This document shows positions 22,946 through 32,846 of a stretch of DNA of 34,130 nucleotides, piece by piece. Each line of letters opens with the position of its first letter. The first letter of the stretch is position 1. The notes under the pieces are model-generated. The model worked only from the letters and a program-made list of their open reading frames with translations, did not search any database and was not told the DNA's origin. The stretch covers positions 1 to 34,130 of the forward strand of contig JAAYAJ010000032.1 of NCBI GenBank assembly GCA_012719455.1. The letters run 5' to 3'. The DNA comes from Acidobacteriota bacterium. Lineage in GTDB: Bacteria > Acidobacteriota > UBA6911. Made by a program: the position numbers and the translations under genes.

Positions 22946-25807
22946 ATGAATCGTTCTCTCCACCACAGGCAGGGCTGGAAAGCACTTTTCGGACGGATGG
23001 ACGTCCGCCAGCTGGAGCAGCACGAGGAAAAGGTCCTCTTCATCCTGACCCTCATGATCGGTGCCGCGGTGGGGCTCGTGATCGTCGCCTTCATCGTCCT
23101 GACCGAAAACCTGGGTTCGAGGATGTACCCTGCCGGCGGGGCTGCCTGGAGGCGGTTCCTGGTGCCGACGGCGGGGTCGCTTGTCACCGGGTTCCTTTTG
23201 GTGCGCTATTTCCGCGATGCCCGAGGCAGCGGTATTCCTCAGACCAAGGCCGCTCTCTTCCTGCATTCCGGGGTGATCCGGCTCCGGACCGTCATCGGCA
23301 AATTCATCTGCTCCTCGATTTCGCTTGCGAGCGGCATCGCTCTGGGACGCGAGGGGCCGTCGGTCCAGATCGGCGCGGGGATTGCCTCGGCCATGGGACG
23401 CCAGTTCGGGCTGAGCCCCGAAAAGACCCTGACTCTGGTGCCGATCGGCGCCTCGGCCGCCCTGGCCGCCGCCTTCAACACGCCGATCGCCGCCGTCCTC
23501 TTCACGCTCGAGGAGGTCATGGGGGATCTGCACGCCCGGGTCTTAGGTGCCATCGTGATCAGTTCGGCGACCTCCTGGATGGTGCTCCACCTCCTGCTCG
23601 GGGACGAGCCGCTCTTCCATGTTCCCGCCTACCAGTTGGTACACCCGGTGGAGTTCATCCTCTACGCAGCTCTGGGCGCCCTGGGAGCTCTGGTGAGCAC
23701 ACTCTTCATCAGGCTGCTGCTCCGGCTGCGCCATTATTTCTTGAGAATGCCGGCATGGACGTCCTGGCTCCAGCCGTCGGCCGGGGGCCTGGTGGTGGGA
23801 ATCCTGGGGTTGTTCGTTCCCGCCGTGCTCGGTGTAGGTTACGGCTATGTCAGCGAGGCGCTCAACAGCCGGATGGCGCTCGGCACCATGGCGCTGCTTG
23901 TCGTTCTGAAGCTCGTCGCTACGGCCTGCTGTTACTCGTCGGGGAACGCCGGGGGCATCTTCGGACCCAGCCTCTTCATCGGGGCCATGCTTGGGGGCGC
24001 CTTCGGGGCAGGGGCTCACATGCTCATGCCCGACTACACCGGGAGCGTCGGTGCCTACGCCCTGGTCGGGATGGGGGTGGTGTTCGCCGGCATCGTCCGT
24101 GCACCGATGACGTCGGTCTTCATGATCTTCGAGATCACCCGCAACTATTCCATCATCGTCCCGCTGATGGTGGCCAACCTCACCAGCTATTTCCTTTCGA
24201 GCCGGATGCAGAAGAAGCCGATCTACGAGGCCCTGATGCACCAGGACGGGATCCACCTGCCTGCGGCTCCACGGGCGCAGGAGGAGGAAGCCCGCGTCAG
24301 CCAGGAGATGCGGGCGCCCGCAAGGGTGCTTCAGGGGACCGACCGGGTTGCCGACATCCTGCAGACGCTTCCGCCCGATGATACCGCCTGGGTAGTCGTC
24401 AACAGGGGGGAGCTCATGGGGGTAGTCACGCGTCGGCGCCTCCTCGAGGCGGCGGAATCGGGAGGGGGGGAAAAGACTCTGGCCGAACTCCTATCCGGGT
24501 TCGGGCCGCAGAGAGTCCTGACGACTGCGGAATTTCCCCATCTCCACCCGGACCAGTCCCTGGACGCGGCGCTGAGGCAGATGGCCGCGAGCGGACTCGA
24601 CGAGCTCCCGGTTGTCAGCCGCACCGATCCGAGGAAGCTGATCGCTTCGCTCGGTCTCAAGGACGCCATGGCCGCCTATCGGAAGGAAAAAAGGGGGGGA
24701 TCCGCTGCACCGGCCGCGGCGCGGAGGACCGTCTCCGTGGGGCGCATGGCCGTCGTTATCGCCCTGATGATCGCGCTGGGGGGAGGCCTGAGCTGGTTCT
24801 ACCGTTCCCGGCGCGCAGACCGGGCTCTGGAGCATGCGGTCCGGGGGGAAAGCCTGATGGCGGCGGGGCGCCCGGAGGAGGCGGTGGAACAGTTTCGCAG
24901 CGCCCTTTCCATAAGCCACAGTTTCCGGGACCGGCTGGCGCTGGCCTCGGCCCTCGTGACCGCCCGGCGCTGGAACGAGGCGGAGATCTACTTCCGCGAG
25001 TTGGGGCGCGAACAACCGGGGAGCGGCCCGGTAAACCTGGGCCTGGGGAGGATTGCAGCGCAGAAGGGGAATGTGGGCGAGGCCGTCGCCTTCTACCGCA
25101 GGGCGGTGTACGGGACCTGGCCCGAGGAATCCCCACTGCGTGGTCTGGAGATCCGTAGGGAGCTGGTGGACTTCCTCGGCCGGTCGGGACAGGCGGCCTG
25201 GGTGCGGGCGGAACTGCTGGCTCTGGCGGCGGAATGTCCCGACGCCCCCGGCGCCCGTATGGAGACGGCCGGCCTCCTGCTCGATCATGCGCTCGCCGCC
25301 GAGGCGGCTGCGATGTACCGTGAAATCCTGGCGGAGAACCCCCGGGACGGCGCCGCGCATGCCGGTCTGGGCCGGGCGGAATACGAACTCCGCAATTATG
25401 CGGAGGCCCGGAATTCCTTCCGCTCCGCCCTGCTCCAAAATCCCGGCGACGCCGTGTCCGAAGCCCGGCTCCAGGTGGTGGAGAGGATCCTGGCTCTCGA
25501 CCCGAGGGCGCGCGGGTTGAGACCGGCGGAGAAATACGCGAGAAGCCGGACCCTACTGGAGGCGGTCTTCGCCTCGCTCGAGGGGTGCCTGGGGGAAGGG
25601 GGAACATCGACTCCGGAAGCGGTGGGGGAGAGGCGCGAGGCCGCCCGCCGGTCGCTCGCCCGGCGCGGGAGGCCCCGATCCTACGGGGACGCCGTGGAGG
25701 AGAATCTGACGCTCGCGGCGGAGCTCTGGCGGGAGCGGATGCGGTGGTGCCCCGGCGCCCCCGCGGACGAGGCACTCGGGCTCGTCATGGAACGTTTTTC
25801 GGAGTAG
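22946..25807 (+). CDS. ClC chloride channel/transporter fused to CBS domains, an extra membrane helix and TPR repeats
   Basis: A 953-residue fusion. Residues 30-430 are a ClC core with GSGIPQ (94-99), GREGPSVQIG containing gating glutamate E136, the inner glutamates E189/E190 (where H+-coupled exchangers have their proton glutamate) and SGNAGGIFGPS near 340. Residues about 445-570 resemble a CBS pair, which in ClC proteins senses nucleotides in the cytoplasm. A further hydrophobic helix (about 599-618) follows, and then tetratricopeptide-like repeats to about 860. If the CBS pair is cytoplasmic, the extra helix would place the TPR part in the periplasm. The start at ATG 22946 has GGGAAA upstream. 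It is a single-gene unit, convergent with the glycogen genes. Confidence 0.9.
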   Translation: MNRSLHHRQGWKALFGRMDVRQLEQHEEKVLFILTLMIGAAVGLVIVAFIVLTENLGSRMYPAGGAAWRRFLVPTAGSLVTGFLLVRYFRDARGSGIPQTKAALFLHSGVIRLRTVIGKFICSSISLASGIALGREGPSVQIGAGIASAMGRQFGLSPEKTLTLVPIGASAALAAAFNTPIAAVLFTLEEVMGDLHARVLGAIVISSATSWMVLHLLLGDEPLFHVPAYQLVHPVEFILYAALGALGALVSTLFIRLLLRLRHYFLRMPAWTSWLQPSAGGLVVGILGLFVPAVLGVGYGYVSEALNSRMALGTMALLVVLKLVATACCYSSGNAGGIFGPSLFIGAMLGGAFGAGAHMLMPDYTGSVGAYALVGMGVVFAGIVRAPMTSVFMIFEITRNYSIIVPLMVANLTSYFLSSRMQKKPIYEALMHQDGIHLPAAPRAQEEEARVSQEMRAPARVLQGTDRVADILQTLPPDDTAWVVVNRGELMGVVTRRRLLEAAESGGGEKTLAELLSGFGPQRVLTTAEFPHLHPDQSLDAALRQMAASGLDELPVVSRTDPRKLIASLGLKDAMAAYRKEKRGGSAAPAAARRTVSVGRMAVVIALMIALGGGLSWFYRSRRADRALEHAVRGESLMAAGRPEEAVEQFRSALSISHSFRDRLALASALVTARRWNEAEIYFRELGREQPGSGPVNLGLGRIAAQKGNVGEAVAFYRRAVYGTWPEESPLRGLEIRRELVDFLGRSGQAAWVRAELLALAAECPDAPGARMETAGLLLDHALAAEAAAMYREILAENPRDGAAHAGLGRAEYELRNYAEARNSFRSALLQNPGDAVSEARLQVVERILALDPRARGLRPAEKYARSRTLLEAVFASLEGCLGEGGTSTPEAVGERREAARRSLARRGRPRSYGDAVEENLTLAAELWRERMRWCPGAPADEALGLVMERFSE

Positions 25808-26017
25808 CCGGCTACCCAAGCGGCCGGAATCCCGCCTCTTCTCCGGCGATGTTGTTCCTGGCCAGGGTGGCGGCCATCCCCACGCGGATCGACTACGCGG
25901 TCGCGGGCAGGAGCACGATCAGGTTCATGTCGGTGCTGGGTTGGCCGCAGAAATCTCAGAGCATGGCGCTCCCAGGCCAGCCGATCCAGAGAGCCCTGCG
26001 GCAGCTCCTGCAGCGTT

Positions 26018-27922
26018 TCATGTTTCCTCCCTCTTCAGCACCAGGGTGGATAGGGGCGGGAGGGTGAGGCTGAGCGAGCAGGGGCGGCCGTGTAATCCCT
26101 GCGGGGAGGCTTCGATTCGGCCGAGGTTCCCCATCCCGCTCCCGCCGTAGTCGAGGGCGTCGCTGTTGAGCGCCTCGATCCACATCCCCCCCTCCGGGAT
26201 ACCGATGCGGTAGTCGTGCCGCGGCACCGGTGTGAAGTTGCAGACGACGGCCACCGGGCGCCGGCGGTTCCTCCCGAAGCGGAGCAGGCTGATGCAGCTC
26301 CCCTGGCGGTCGTCGCAGTCGATCCACTCGAACCCGGCCGGTTCCGTGTCGAGCTCGTACATGGCGGGCTCCGACCGGTAGAAGGCGTTCAGGTCGGCCA
26401 CCCACCGCTCCAATCCCGAGTGGAACGGGTACTGGAGGAGGTGCCAGTCGAGGCTTCTGTCATGGTCCCATTCGGCCCACTGGCCGAACTCCCCTCCCAT
26501 GAAGAGGAGCTTCTTGCCGGGATGCCCGAACATGTAACCGTAAAGGAGGCGCAGGTTGGCGAATTGCTGCCACTCGTCCCCCGGCATCTTCCCGATCATG
26601 GATCCCTTCCCGTGCACGACCTCGTCGTGGGAAAAGGGGAGGAGGAAATTCTCCGTGAAGGCGTAGAGGAGGCTGAAGGTGATCTTGTTGTGGTGGTAGC
26701 TGCGGTACACCGGGTCGAGTTTCATGTACTCGAGCATGTCGTGCATCCACCCCATGTTCCACTTGAACCCGAATCCCAGGCCCCCCAGGTACGTCGGCCG
26801 TGAAACCATCGGCCAGGCGGTGGACTCCTCGGCGATGACCATGGCCCCGGGGACCTCGGCATGCACGCGCTCGTTGAGCCTTTTCAGGAAATCGACCGCC
26901 TCCAGGTTTTCCCGGCCCCCGTAGCGGTTGGGGATCCATTCCCCCTCCTTCCGGCCATAATCCAGGTAGAGCATGGAGGCGACGGCGTCCACCCGCAGCG
27001 CGTCGACGTGGTAGCAGTCAAACCAGAATACGGCGTTGCTGATCAGGAAGTTCTGCACCTCGGTGCGTCCGTAGTTGAAGACCAGCGTGTCCCAGTCCGG
27101 GTGCAGGCCCTGGCGCAGGTCGGCATGCTCGTACAGGTGGGTGCCGTCGAAGAACCCCAGCCCGTGTTCGTCCCGGGGGAAGTGGGCGGGAACCCAGTCG
27201 AGGATGACGCCGATCCCGTTCCGGTGCAGCATGTCGACCAGGTACATGAAGTCGTCGGGGGTCCCAAAACGGCTGGTGGGAGCGAAGTAACCCACGGTCT
27301 GGTAGCCCCAGGAGCCGTCGAAGGGGTGCTCCGACACCGGCATCATCTCCACGTGGGTGAAGCCCAGCCGGCGTACGTGATCGGCGAGCCTGGGGGCGAT
27401 TTCGCGGTAGGTGAGCCAGCGGTTCCCCTCTTCCGGCACCCGCATCCAGGAGCCGAGGTGGACCTCGTAGATCGAGAGAGCCTCCTCGTGGGGCCGCCGG
27501 GAGGGGCGCGCGCGCATCCACTCCCCGTCCTGCCAGGCGTAGGCCGACAGGTCCCACACCTTGGAGGCGGTCCGGGGACGGATTTCGGCCGCGAAGCCGT
27601 AAGGGTCGGCCTTTTCGACGGCGTAGCCGCCGTATTGCGACTCGACGTAATATTTGTAGAGGTCCCCCGCCCTCACTCCGGGCACGAATCCCTCCCAGAT
27701 TCCGGACGAGGCCCGCGGCGCGAGCGGCGCCGCCTCCCGGTTCCACCCGTTGAAATCGCCGATGGCCGAGACACGCTGTGCGTTCGGGGCCCACACCCGG
27801 AAAAAGGTCCCCGGGACCCCGTCAAGGCGACCCGGGTGAGCCCCCAGCTTTTCCCAGGTGCGGTAATGGGTTCCCTCGCCGATCAGGTGCAGGTCGAAAT
27901 CGGTCAGGCGGTCATTTGTCAT
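26018..27922 (-). CDS. glgB: 1,4-alpha-glucan branching enzyme
   Basis: A 634-residue GH13 enzyme that makes alpha-1,6 branches in glycogen. An N-terminal CBM48 domain (about 20-130, [20 protein letters not shown]) is followed by the catalytic barrel with nucleophile D312 (ALRVDAV), acid/base E365 (IAEEST) and [11 protein letters not shown], and then the C-terminal sheet domain. The length fits the shorter class lacking the first N-terminal module. It starts 28 bp after the universal stress gene, probably in one operon. Its stop overlaps an ATG (26021) as ATGA, but the ORF begun there is only 21 codons, so a downstream partner may be lost. Confidence 0.96.
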   Translation of the reverse strand: MTNDRLTDFDLHLIGEGTHYRTWEKLGAHPGRLDGVPGTFFRVWAPNAQRVSAIGDFNGWNREAAPLAPRASSGIWEGFVPGVRAGDLYKYYVESQYGGYAVEKADPYGFAAEIRPRTASKVWDLSAYAWQDGEWMRARPSRRPHEEALSIYEVHLGSWMRVPEEGNRWLTYREIAPRLADHVRRLGFTHVEMMPVSEHPFDGSWGYQTVGYFAPTSRFGTPDDFMYLVDMLHRNGIGVILDWVPAHFPRDEHGLGFFDGTHLYEHADLRQGLHPDWDTLVFNYGRTEVQNFLISNAVFWFDCYHVDALRVDAVASMLYLDYGRKEGEWIPNRYGGRENLEAVDFLKRLNERVHAEVPGAMVIAEESTAWPMVSRPTYLGGLGFGFKWNMGWMHDMLEYMKLDPVYRSYHHNKITFSLLYAFTENFLLPFSHDEVVHGKGSMIGKMPGDEWQQFANLRLLYGYMFGHPGKKLLFMGGEFGQWAEWDHDRSLDWHLLQYPFHSGLERWVADLNAFYRSEPAMYELDTEPAGFEWIDCDDRQGSCISLLRFGRNRRRPVAVVCNFTPVPRHDYRIGIPEGGMWIEALNSDALDYGGSGMGNLGRIEASPQGLHGRPCSLSLTLPPLSTLVLKREET

Positions 27923-27950
27923 CGCTCGCTTTCCTCCGGTGTCGCGGCGG

Positions 27951-28823
27951 TCAAGGCTTCATCCGGACTACGAGGACCGAGCAGCCGGCCCTGCGCACCA
28001 CCGCCTCAGCCACGCTCCCGAGCGCCAGGTGGGCGAGGCCGGTCCGTCCCCGGGTCGCAACCACGACCAGGTCCGCCTCGAGCTTCTCGGCCGTTTCCAG
28101 GATGGCCCGGTCCGCGGAGCCGTGCACGAGGATCCCCTCGGCAGCCCCCACCCGGCGGACGCATGCGTCCAGGTGTCCTTGCAACGCCTCCTCGATTTCG
28201 ACGGAGAAGTCGAGCGGCAGCAGGCCGGGCACGGATGGGTCGGTCACCATGCCGTAGCGGAGGATGTCGAAGGCATGGACGATGCGGAGTTCGCGCCCCC
28301 TCCGCTTGGCCTCGCTCATGGCGGCGTCGACCGCGGGGGTCGAGGGGTCGGAGAAGTCGGTGGCCGCGAGCACTCCCCCCGGGGCGGAGGGGCGCGCGAC
28401 CAGCACCGGGCAGTAGGCGTGGCGGACGATGCGCTCGGCAATCCCGCCCAGGCGGTACTTGTGGGAGCCGTGGCCCACGACGATCAGCCCAGCGCCGACC
28501 CGCTCCGCCGCCGTGATGATGGCCGCGTGCTCGGTTCCGTACTCGATTTTGAGTTCGCAATCCTTCCCCCGGGGGGACGTGAAGACCGCGACCCGTTCCG
28601 AAAGCTCGCGGTAGGCCCCGGCTTCGAAATCGGACTTACGCAGGGCGTCCTCCATCTGCAGTTGGGGGAAGAGGGGGCGTACCGCCGTGATGTCGGGTAG
28701 GACGTGGCAGACATAGAGCTTCACGCCGTAGTGCCGGGCGATCTCCACGGCCTGGCGCAGCACCTCGTTGGCGGCTTCATCCAGTCTCACGGCGGCAAAA
28801 ATGGGACCGGTCGAACGGAACAT
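27951..28823 (-). CDS. Tandem universal stress protein (two UspA domains)
   Basis: A 290-residue cytoplasmic protein with two UspA folds (about 1-145 and 150-290). Both carry the ATP-binding glycine pattern near their ends: [19 protein letters not shown], and [23 protein letters not shown]-binding Usp proteins are linked to starvation, redox and energy stress. AAAGGAG lies 7 nt before the ATG. It precedes glgB by 28 bp, suggesting stress control of glycogen storage; that link is inference. Confidence 0.93.
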   Translation of the reverse strand: MFRSTGPIFAAVRLDEAANEVLRQAVEIARHYGVKLYVCHVLPDITAVRPLFPQLQMEDALRKSDFEAGAYRELSERVAVFTSPRGKDCELKIEYGTEHAAIITAAERVGAGLIVVGHGSHKYRLGGIAERIVRHAYCPVLVARPSAPGGVLAATDFSDPSTPAVDAAMSEAKRRGRELRIVHAFDILRYGMVTDPSVPGLLPLDFSVEIEEALQGHLDACVRRVGAAEGILVHGSADRAILETAEKLEADLVVVATRGRTGLAHLALGSVAEAVVRRAGCSVLVVRMKP

Positions 28824-29011
28824 GGCACAACTCCTTTCTCGGATGAACGGCTATCCTATACCATACCACGGATCGGATGCGTCCGTCCGGCGGTGTCTGC
28901 GGGGGGATCCGGATTTTCGGATCTCCCGCCCGTCATGTTATCGTAAAAGTTCCATTGTCATGGCCATGGAGGATGGTCTTCCGGCCGATGCGACCAAAGG
29001 AGCGACCCGAC

Positions 29012-30808
29012 ATGACCACGAGGATATCCGAGCGCTACACTCGAGAACGTTTCGAGAAGGCCGCGGGGAAGATCATGGCCATTGTGCGCGCGGCCCCCTC
29101 GGTGGAGGACGCCCGGCGCGCCCTTTTCGCCCATGTGTCCGACGAGTATTACGCGCGGTTCAGCGAAACAAGCCACTCCTTCGGCTCGCGCCTGTACATC
29201 GTCCGGGACTGCGCGCGCGCCTGGCGCAGCATGCTGACCCCCATTTCCGACCAGGGGGTGGGTTTCAGCAACATCCGGGCGTTATGGGATCTTGCACGGG
29301 GAAGCGCGCGCCCCGACCTCGGGCCGGGCTTCTACGCCGAGATGACCCACCTGGCGCTGGGGCTGGAGGGGAAGGCGATGCCCCTGCATTCGGAGGCGGC
29401 CGAGCACCCGGTGACGCTCTCGGGGCGGGAGGCGGCGCTGGTCCGTTCGGATGAGCTGGACCGGCTCTGGGGGCACGTGGAGGAGTTGATGTCGCGATAC
29501 GGCGACGGGCTCGGGAAGGAGGAGCGTCGCCGCCGTGCGGGAAGGCGCCGCAGGATCCTCAAGGCCTTGGGGGCGACCGCCGCCCAGTTCGCCGACTGGC
29601 GCTGGCAGGTGGCGCACATCGCGCGCACCGCGGAGGAACTCGGCCGGATGGTGACCCTGCGCCCCTCCGAACGCGAGGCGATTCGGAAGGCGGTCGACGG
29701 CCGCCTTCCGTTCGGGGTGACCCCCTATTACGCCAGCCTGCTCGACGACGACGCTGAAGAGGGACGCGACCGGGCGCTGCGGGAGCAGGTCATCCCCCCG
29801 CCTGATTATGTCAACCGGATGCTCCAGCATCGCGGGGACCGCGAGTGCGCTTTCGATTTCATGCTGGAGCGGGATACCTCGCCGATCGACCTCGTCACCC
29901 GCCGGTATCCCGCGATCGCCATCCTGAAGCCGTACAACACCTGCCCCCAGATCTGCGTCTACTGCCAGCGAAATTGGGAGATCGACGAAGCCATGGCGCC
30001 GGGGGCGATGGCTTCGGCCGCCGACATCGACGCCGCCCTCGACTTCATCGCCCGGCGTCCGGCCTTGCGCGAGATCCTGGTCACCGGGGGAGATCCCCTG
30101 GGGATGGCGGACGAACCGCTGCTCGGCATCCTCGGGCGGCTGGCCGCCATCCCCCACATCGAGGTGATCCGCATCGGTACGCGCACCCCGGTTACGGTCC
30201 CGATGCGGATCACGCCGGGTCTCGCCGCCGCCCTCGGCCGGCTGCGCGACCCGGGCCGGCGCGAGGTATGCGTGGTGACGCACATCGAGCACCCTTACGA
30301 GATCACCCCCGACCTGGTCGCCGCCGTCAACCGGCTCAAGCGCCAGGGAATCTCCGTTCTCAACCAGCTGGTCTATTCCTTCTTCGTGTCCCGGCGTTTC
30401 GAGGCCGCCAAGCTGCGGATGATGCTGCGCCGCTCGGGGATCGATCCCTACTACACCTTCATGGCCAAGGGGAAGGAGGAGACCAACGCCTACCGGGTCC
30501 CGCTGGCGCGCCTGCTGCAGGAACAGAAAGAGGAGGCGCGGCTCCTGCCCGGATCCCGGCGGACCGACGAGGTGGTCTACAATGTCCCCGGGCTGGGAAA
30601 GAACTACCTGCGCGCCATGCAGCACCGGGACCTGCTGGCGATCCTCCCCGACGGCGCCCGCGTCTACGACTTCCACCCCTGGGAAAAGGGGATTGTCGAC
30701 CAGGCGTCCTACATGGGACACGACATCCCGATCCTGGAATACTTGTCGCGGCTGGAGGAAATCGGGGAGAATCCCGACGACTACGAAAGCATCTGGTACT
30801 ACTACTGA
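29012..30808 (+). CDS. KamA-family radical SAM protein (lysine 2,3-aminomutase-like) with a long N-terminal domain
   Basis: A 598-residue protein. The second half is a radical SAM enzyme with C311, C315 and C318 (CPQICVYC) for the [4Fe-4S]-SAM cluster, the VTGGDPL motif and the KamA-like C-terminus. The first ~230 residues are an extension not present in the ~420-residue lysine 2,3-aminomutases, so an amino acid mutase role is likely but the substrate is not certain. AAAGGAG lies 9 nt before ATG 29012. The gene is divergent from the Usp gene and convergent with the transporter pair. Confidence 0.88.
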   Translation: MTTRISERYTRERFEKAAGKIMAIVRAAPSVEDARRALFAHVSDEYYARFSETSHSFGSRLYIVRDCARAWRSMLTPISDQGVGFSNIRALWDLARGSARPDLGPGFYAEMTHLALGLEGKAMPLHSEAAEHPVTLSGREAALVRSDELDRLWGHVEELMSRYGDGLGKEERRRRAGRRRRILKALGATAAQFADWRWQVAHIARTAEELGRMVTLRPSEREAIRKAVDGRLPFGVTPYYASLLDDDAEEGRDRALREQVIPPPDYVNRMLQHRGDRECAFDFMLERDTSPIDLVTRRYPAIAILKPYNTCPQICVYCQRNWEIDEAMAPGAMASAADIDAALDFIARRPALREILVTGGDPLGMADEPLLGILGRLAAIPHIEVIRIGTRTPVTVPMRITPGLAAALGRLRDPGRREVCVVTHIEHPYEITPDLVAAVNRLKRQGISVLNQLVYSFFVSRRFEAAKLRMMLRRSGIDPYYTFMAKGKEETNAYRVPLARLLQEQKEEARLLPGSRRTDEVVYNVPGLGKNYLRAMQHRDLLAILPDGARVYDFHPWEKGIVDQASYMGHDIPILEYLSRLEEIGENPDDYESIWYYY

Positions 30809-30850
30809 TCGGGGGGCGCGGGCCTGGTCGAGCGAAAGACCGTCGTCGGG

Positions 30851-30873
30851 CGCCAGTGGATCAGACACTGGCG
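30851..30873 (+). repeat. Perfect hairpin between convergent genes
   Basis: CGCCAGTG (30851-30858) pairs with CACTGGCG (30866-30873) around a 7-nt loop. No T-run follows on either strand. It sits between the stop of the radical SAM gene and the convergent transporter genes, and may stabilise 3' ends. Confidence 0.5.
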
Positions 30874-30983
30874 TATCGATGCGTCCAGCCCGGCCCGGCG
30901 TCTGGGGATTGCTGCGGCCCTCCGTCGACATGTACGAAGCGGCCGTGTTTTCGATCCCCGGGTCCGCCCGGAAACCCGTCCCT

Positions 30984-31088
30984 TTATCTGATCTCCTTCT
31001 TGCCGAAGATCCGGCGGAAGCAGAAAGCCGCCAGGGCGAGGATCAATCCCCAGAAGAGAACCAGCAGGCACCACCCTTCAGGCCGCAT
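30984..31088 (-). CDS. MetS-like small subunit of the NSS transporter
   Basis: A 34-residue peptide, MRPEGW then a single hydrophobic helix (LLVLFWGLILALAAFCF) and a basic tail ending KKEIR. The ATG at 31088 has GGGGAGG 6 nt upstream and overlaps the stop of the transporter gene by 11 nt. In several bacteria NSS-family methionine/alanine importers (MetP) need such a tiny one-helix partner, MetS, encoded directly downstream. Position, size and topology match. An in-frame ATG at 31094 is possible. Confidence 0.8.
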   Translation of the reverse strand: MRPEGWCLLVLFWGLILALAAFCFRRIFGKKEIR

Positions 31089-32649
31089 ATCCATCCTCCC
31101 CCCGGGCGCGCCGCCGCTTCCAGGCCAGCTTCACCGCGAGCGCCAGCGCCGCCAGCATCAGCGCGAGCACGACGCGCGTGCCGAGCACGTAGGGGCGGCT
31201 TTCCGCGCTCACGTTTTCCATCCGGATGACGGGCATCCACTCCTGCCACAACCAGACGGAAAGGATGACGAGCAGAAAGAGCGGCGTCACGTACTTGATG
31301 ATGAACTTGTAGATGACGGGCACCCTCAGGTCGGCCCCGCGGTGCATTTCGTTCCACGCGTTGTGGATGCCGAACACCCAGGCGAACAGGATCACCTCGA
31401 TGGTGGCGAACACGACCAGGAAAAAAGTGCCGCCCCAGAAATCGAGCTCGTCCACGACCCCGTACCGGAGCAGGAACACCGGGAAGTGGCAAAGGACGAA
31501 GGCGACCGCCCCGACGATCCAGACCGCCTTCTTCCGGCCAATCCGGAATTCGTCCTCCAGGAAGGCGATGGAGGGTTGGAGCAGGGAGATCGACGAGGTG
31601 ATCCCGGCGAGGAAGAGGAGGAAGAACCAGAGGAAGCCGAAGAAGCCGGGGAACATCAGCTGGTTGAGGATCTGGGGCATGGTCACGAAGCCGAGATTGA
31701 ACACGCCCGAGGCGGCGATGGTCCGGATGTCGTGGGGCCCGAAAAAGACGAAGGCGGCAGGGATGATGATGCTGCCGCCCAGGATGACCTCGGCGATCTC
31801 GTTCATGCTGGTGGCGGTGAGCCCCGACAGCGTCACGTCGTCCTCCCGGGAGAGGTAGCTGGCGTAGGTGAGAATGGCGCCGATGCCGACGCTCAGGGTG
31901 AAGAAGATCTGGCCCGCCGCCTCGATCCAGATCCGGCCCGAACGCAGCGCGCTGAAGTCGGGGTTCCACAAAAAACCGAAGCCGTTGGAGATGCTCCAGG
32001 TCGGTTCGGCCGGGTTGGGCGTGCCGAGCGTCAGCACGCGCGCCATCAGGATCAGCGCGCAGGCGAACAGCACCGGGACCGCGATGCGGCAGATCCGCTC
32101 CACCCCTCCCTTGATCCCGTTCCGGACGACGGCGAAGTTGAGGAAAAAAGTGGCGACGAAAAAGAGGTAGGCGGGCCGGATGCTGCCGAAGTGCTGGTTC
32201 ACCTCGAGGCCCTGGTAGCCGCGCAGGAAGCTCTGCATCCCCTGCTGGTCCGTGACGCCCGCCAGTTTGCCGGTCAGGGAAAAGAAGCTGTAGGCGAGGG
32301 TCCAGGACTCGATGTAGGTGTAATAGATGAAGATGACGAGCGGGCCGAAGATGCCGATGACGCCGAGATACTTGATGAACCGGTTCTTGCGCCACACGCT
32401 GTTAAAGATCCCGGGCGCCGTCCCGTGTCCGAACCCGCCCCCGTAGCGTCCCAGCGTCCATTCCACCCACATCAGGGGGAGGCCCAGCAGCAGCAGGGCG
32501 ACCAGGTAGGGGATCATGAAAGCACCCCCGCCGTTGGCCGCCGCCTTGGCCGGGAAGCGCAGGAAGTTCCCCAGCCCGATGGCCGAACCGGCGACGGCCA
32601 TGATGATGCCGATCCGGCTGGCCCAGCTGTCGCGATTTCCCGCTCCCAT
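31078..32649 (-). CDS. Sodium-dependent NSS/SNF-family transporter
   Basis: A 523-residue inner-membrane symporter with about twelve helices. The helix 1 region SRIGIIMAVAGSAIGLGNFLRFPAKAAANGGGAF carries the sodium- and substrate-binding signature (quoted positions about residues 11-44; key AxxxGLGNxxRFP). Family members import amino acids with sodium. AGGGGAGAA-type ribosome bases precede the ATG at 32649. The overlapping MetS-like subunit points to neutral amino acids such as methionine or alanine, by analogy only. Confidence 0.93.
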   Translation of the reverse strand: MGAGNRDSWASRIGIIMAVAGSAIGLGNFLRFPAKAAANGGGAFMIPYLVALLLLGLPLMWVEWTLGRYGGGFGHGTAPGIFNSVWRKNRFIKYLGVIGIFGPLVIFIYYTYIESWTLAYSFFSLTGKLAGVTDQQGMQSFLRGYQGLEVNQHFGSIRPAYLFFVATFFLNFAVVRNGIKGGVERICRIAVPVLFACALILMARVLTLGTPNPAEPTWSISNGFGFLWNPDFSALRSGRIWIEAAGQIFFTLSVGIGAILTYASYLSREDDVTLSGLTATSMNEIAEVILGGSIIIPAAFVFFGPHDIRTIAASGVFNLGFVTMPQILNQLMFPGFFGFLWFFLLFLAGITSSISLLQPSIAFLEDEFRIGRKKAVWIVGAVAFVLCHFPVFLLRYGVVDELDFWGGTFFLVVFATIEVILFAWVFGIHNAWNEMHRGADLRVPVIYKFIIKYVTPLFLLVILSVWLWQEWMPVIRMENVSAESRPYVLGTRVVLALMLAALALAVKLAWKRRRARGEDGYAA

Positions 32650-32717
32650 TGTTCTCCCCGTGGATGGTTTCCGCTTGCGGCACCCCCCGCCGCGGCTGTC
32701 GATTATGGACCATTGGG

Positions 32718-32732
32718 GTTGTCCGTGACAAC
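32718..32732. promoter_or_regulatory. Palindrome between divergent transporter and dehydrogenase genes
   Basis: GTTGTC (32718-32723) and GACAAC (32727-32732) form a perfect inverted repeat with a 3-bp centre. It lies 69 bp from the NSS start and 40 bp before the predicted promoter of the dehydrogenase gene. Size and place suit an operator. Confidence 0.4.
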
Positions 32733-32771
32733 ACGTTGGAGCCGTTTTCGCCTCTTTTTCGGTTGTTTCCC

Positions 32772-32799
32772 TTCAAATGGCGCGGATTCAGTGTAACAT
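32772..32799 (+). promoter_or_regulatory. Weak predicted promoter for the dehydrogenase gene
   Basis: TTCAAA (32772-32777) and TAACAT (32794-32799) are spaced by 16 bp, 48 bp before the start codon. Matches to the consensus are partial. Confidence 0.35.
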
Positions 32800-32846
32800 T
32801 CCCCTTTTCGGGCTGCCGCCGGGGGGGCGGCGCCGGGAGGCGGACG

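Noticed and set aside
25808-25955. Phosphate acetyltransferase (pta) N-terminal fragment on the minus strand
   Set aside because: The resemblance of MNLIVLLPATA and a later piece is short and interrupted by TAG, too weak to annotate.
29845-32796. 983-codon plus-strand ORF across the radical SAM and NSS genes
   Set aside because: It runs over two well-supported genes on opposite strands. Its translation is low-complexity, rich in Glu, Asp and Gly. Shadow frame.
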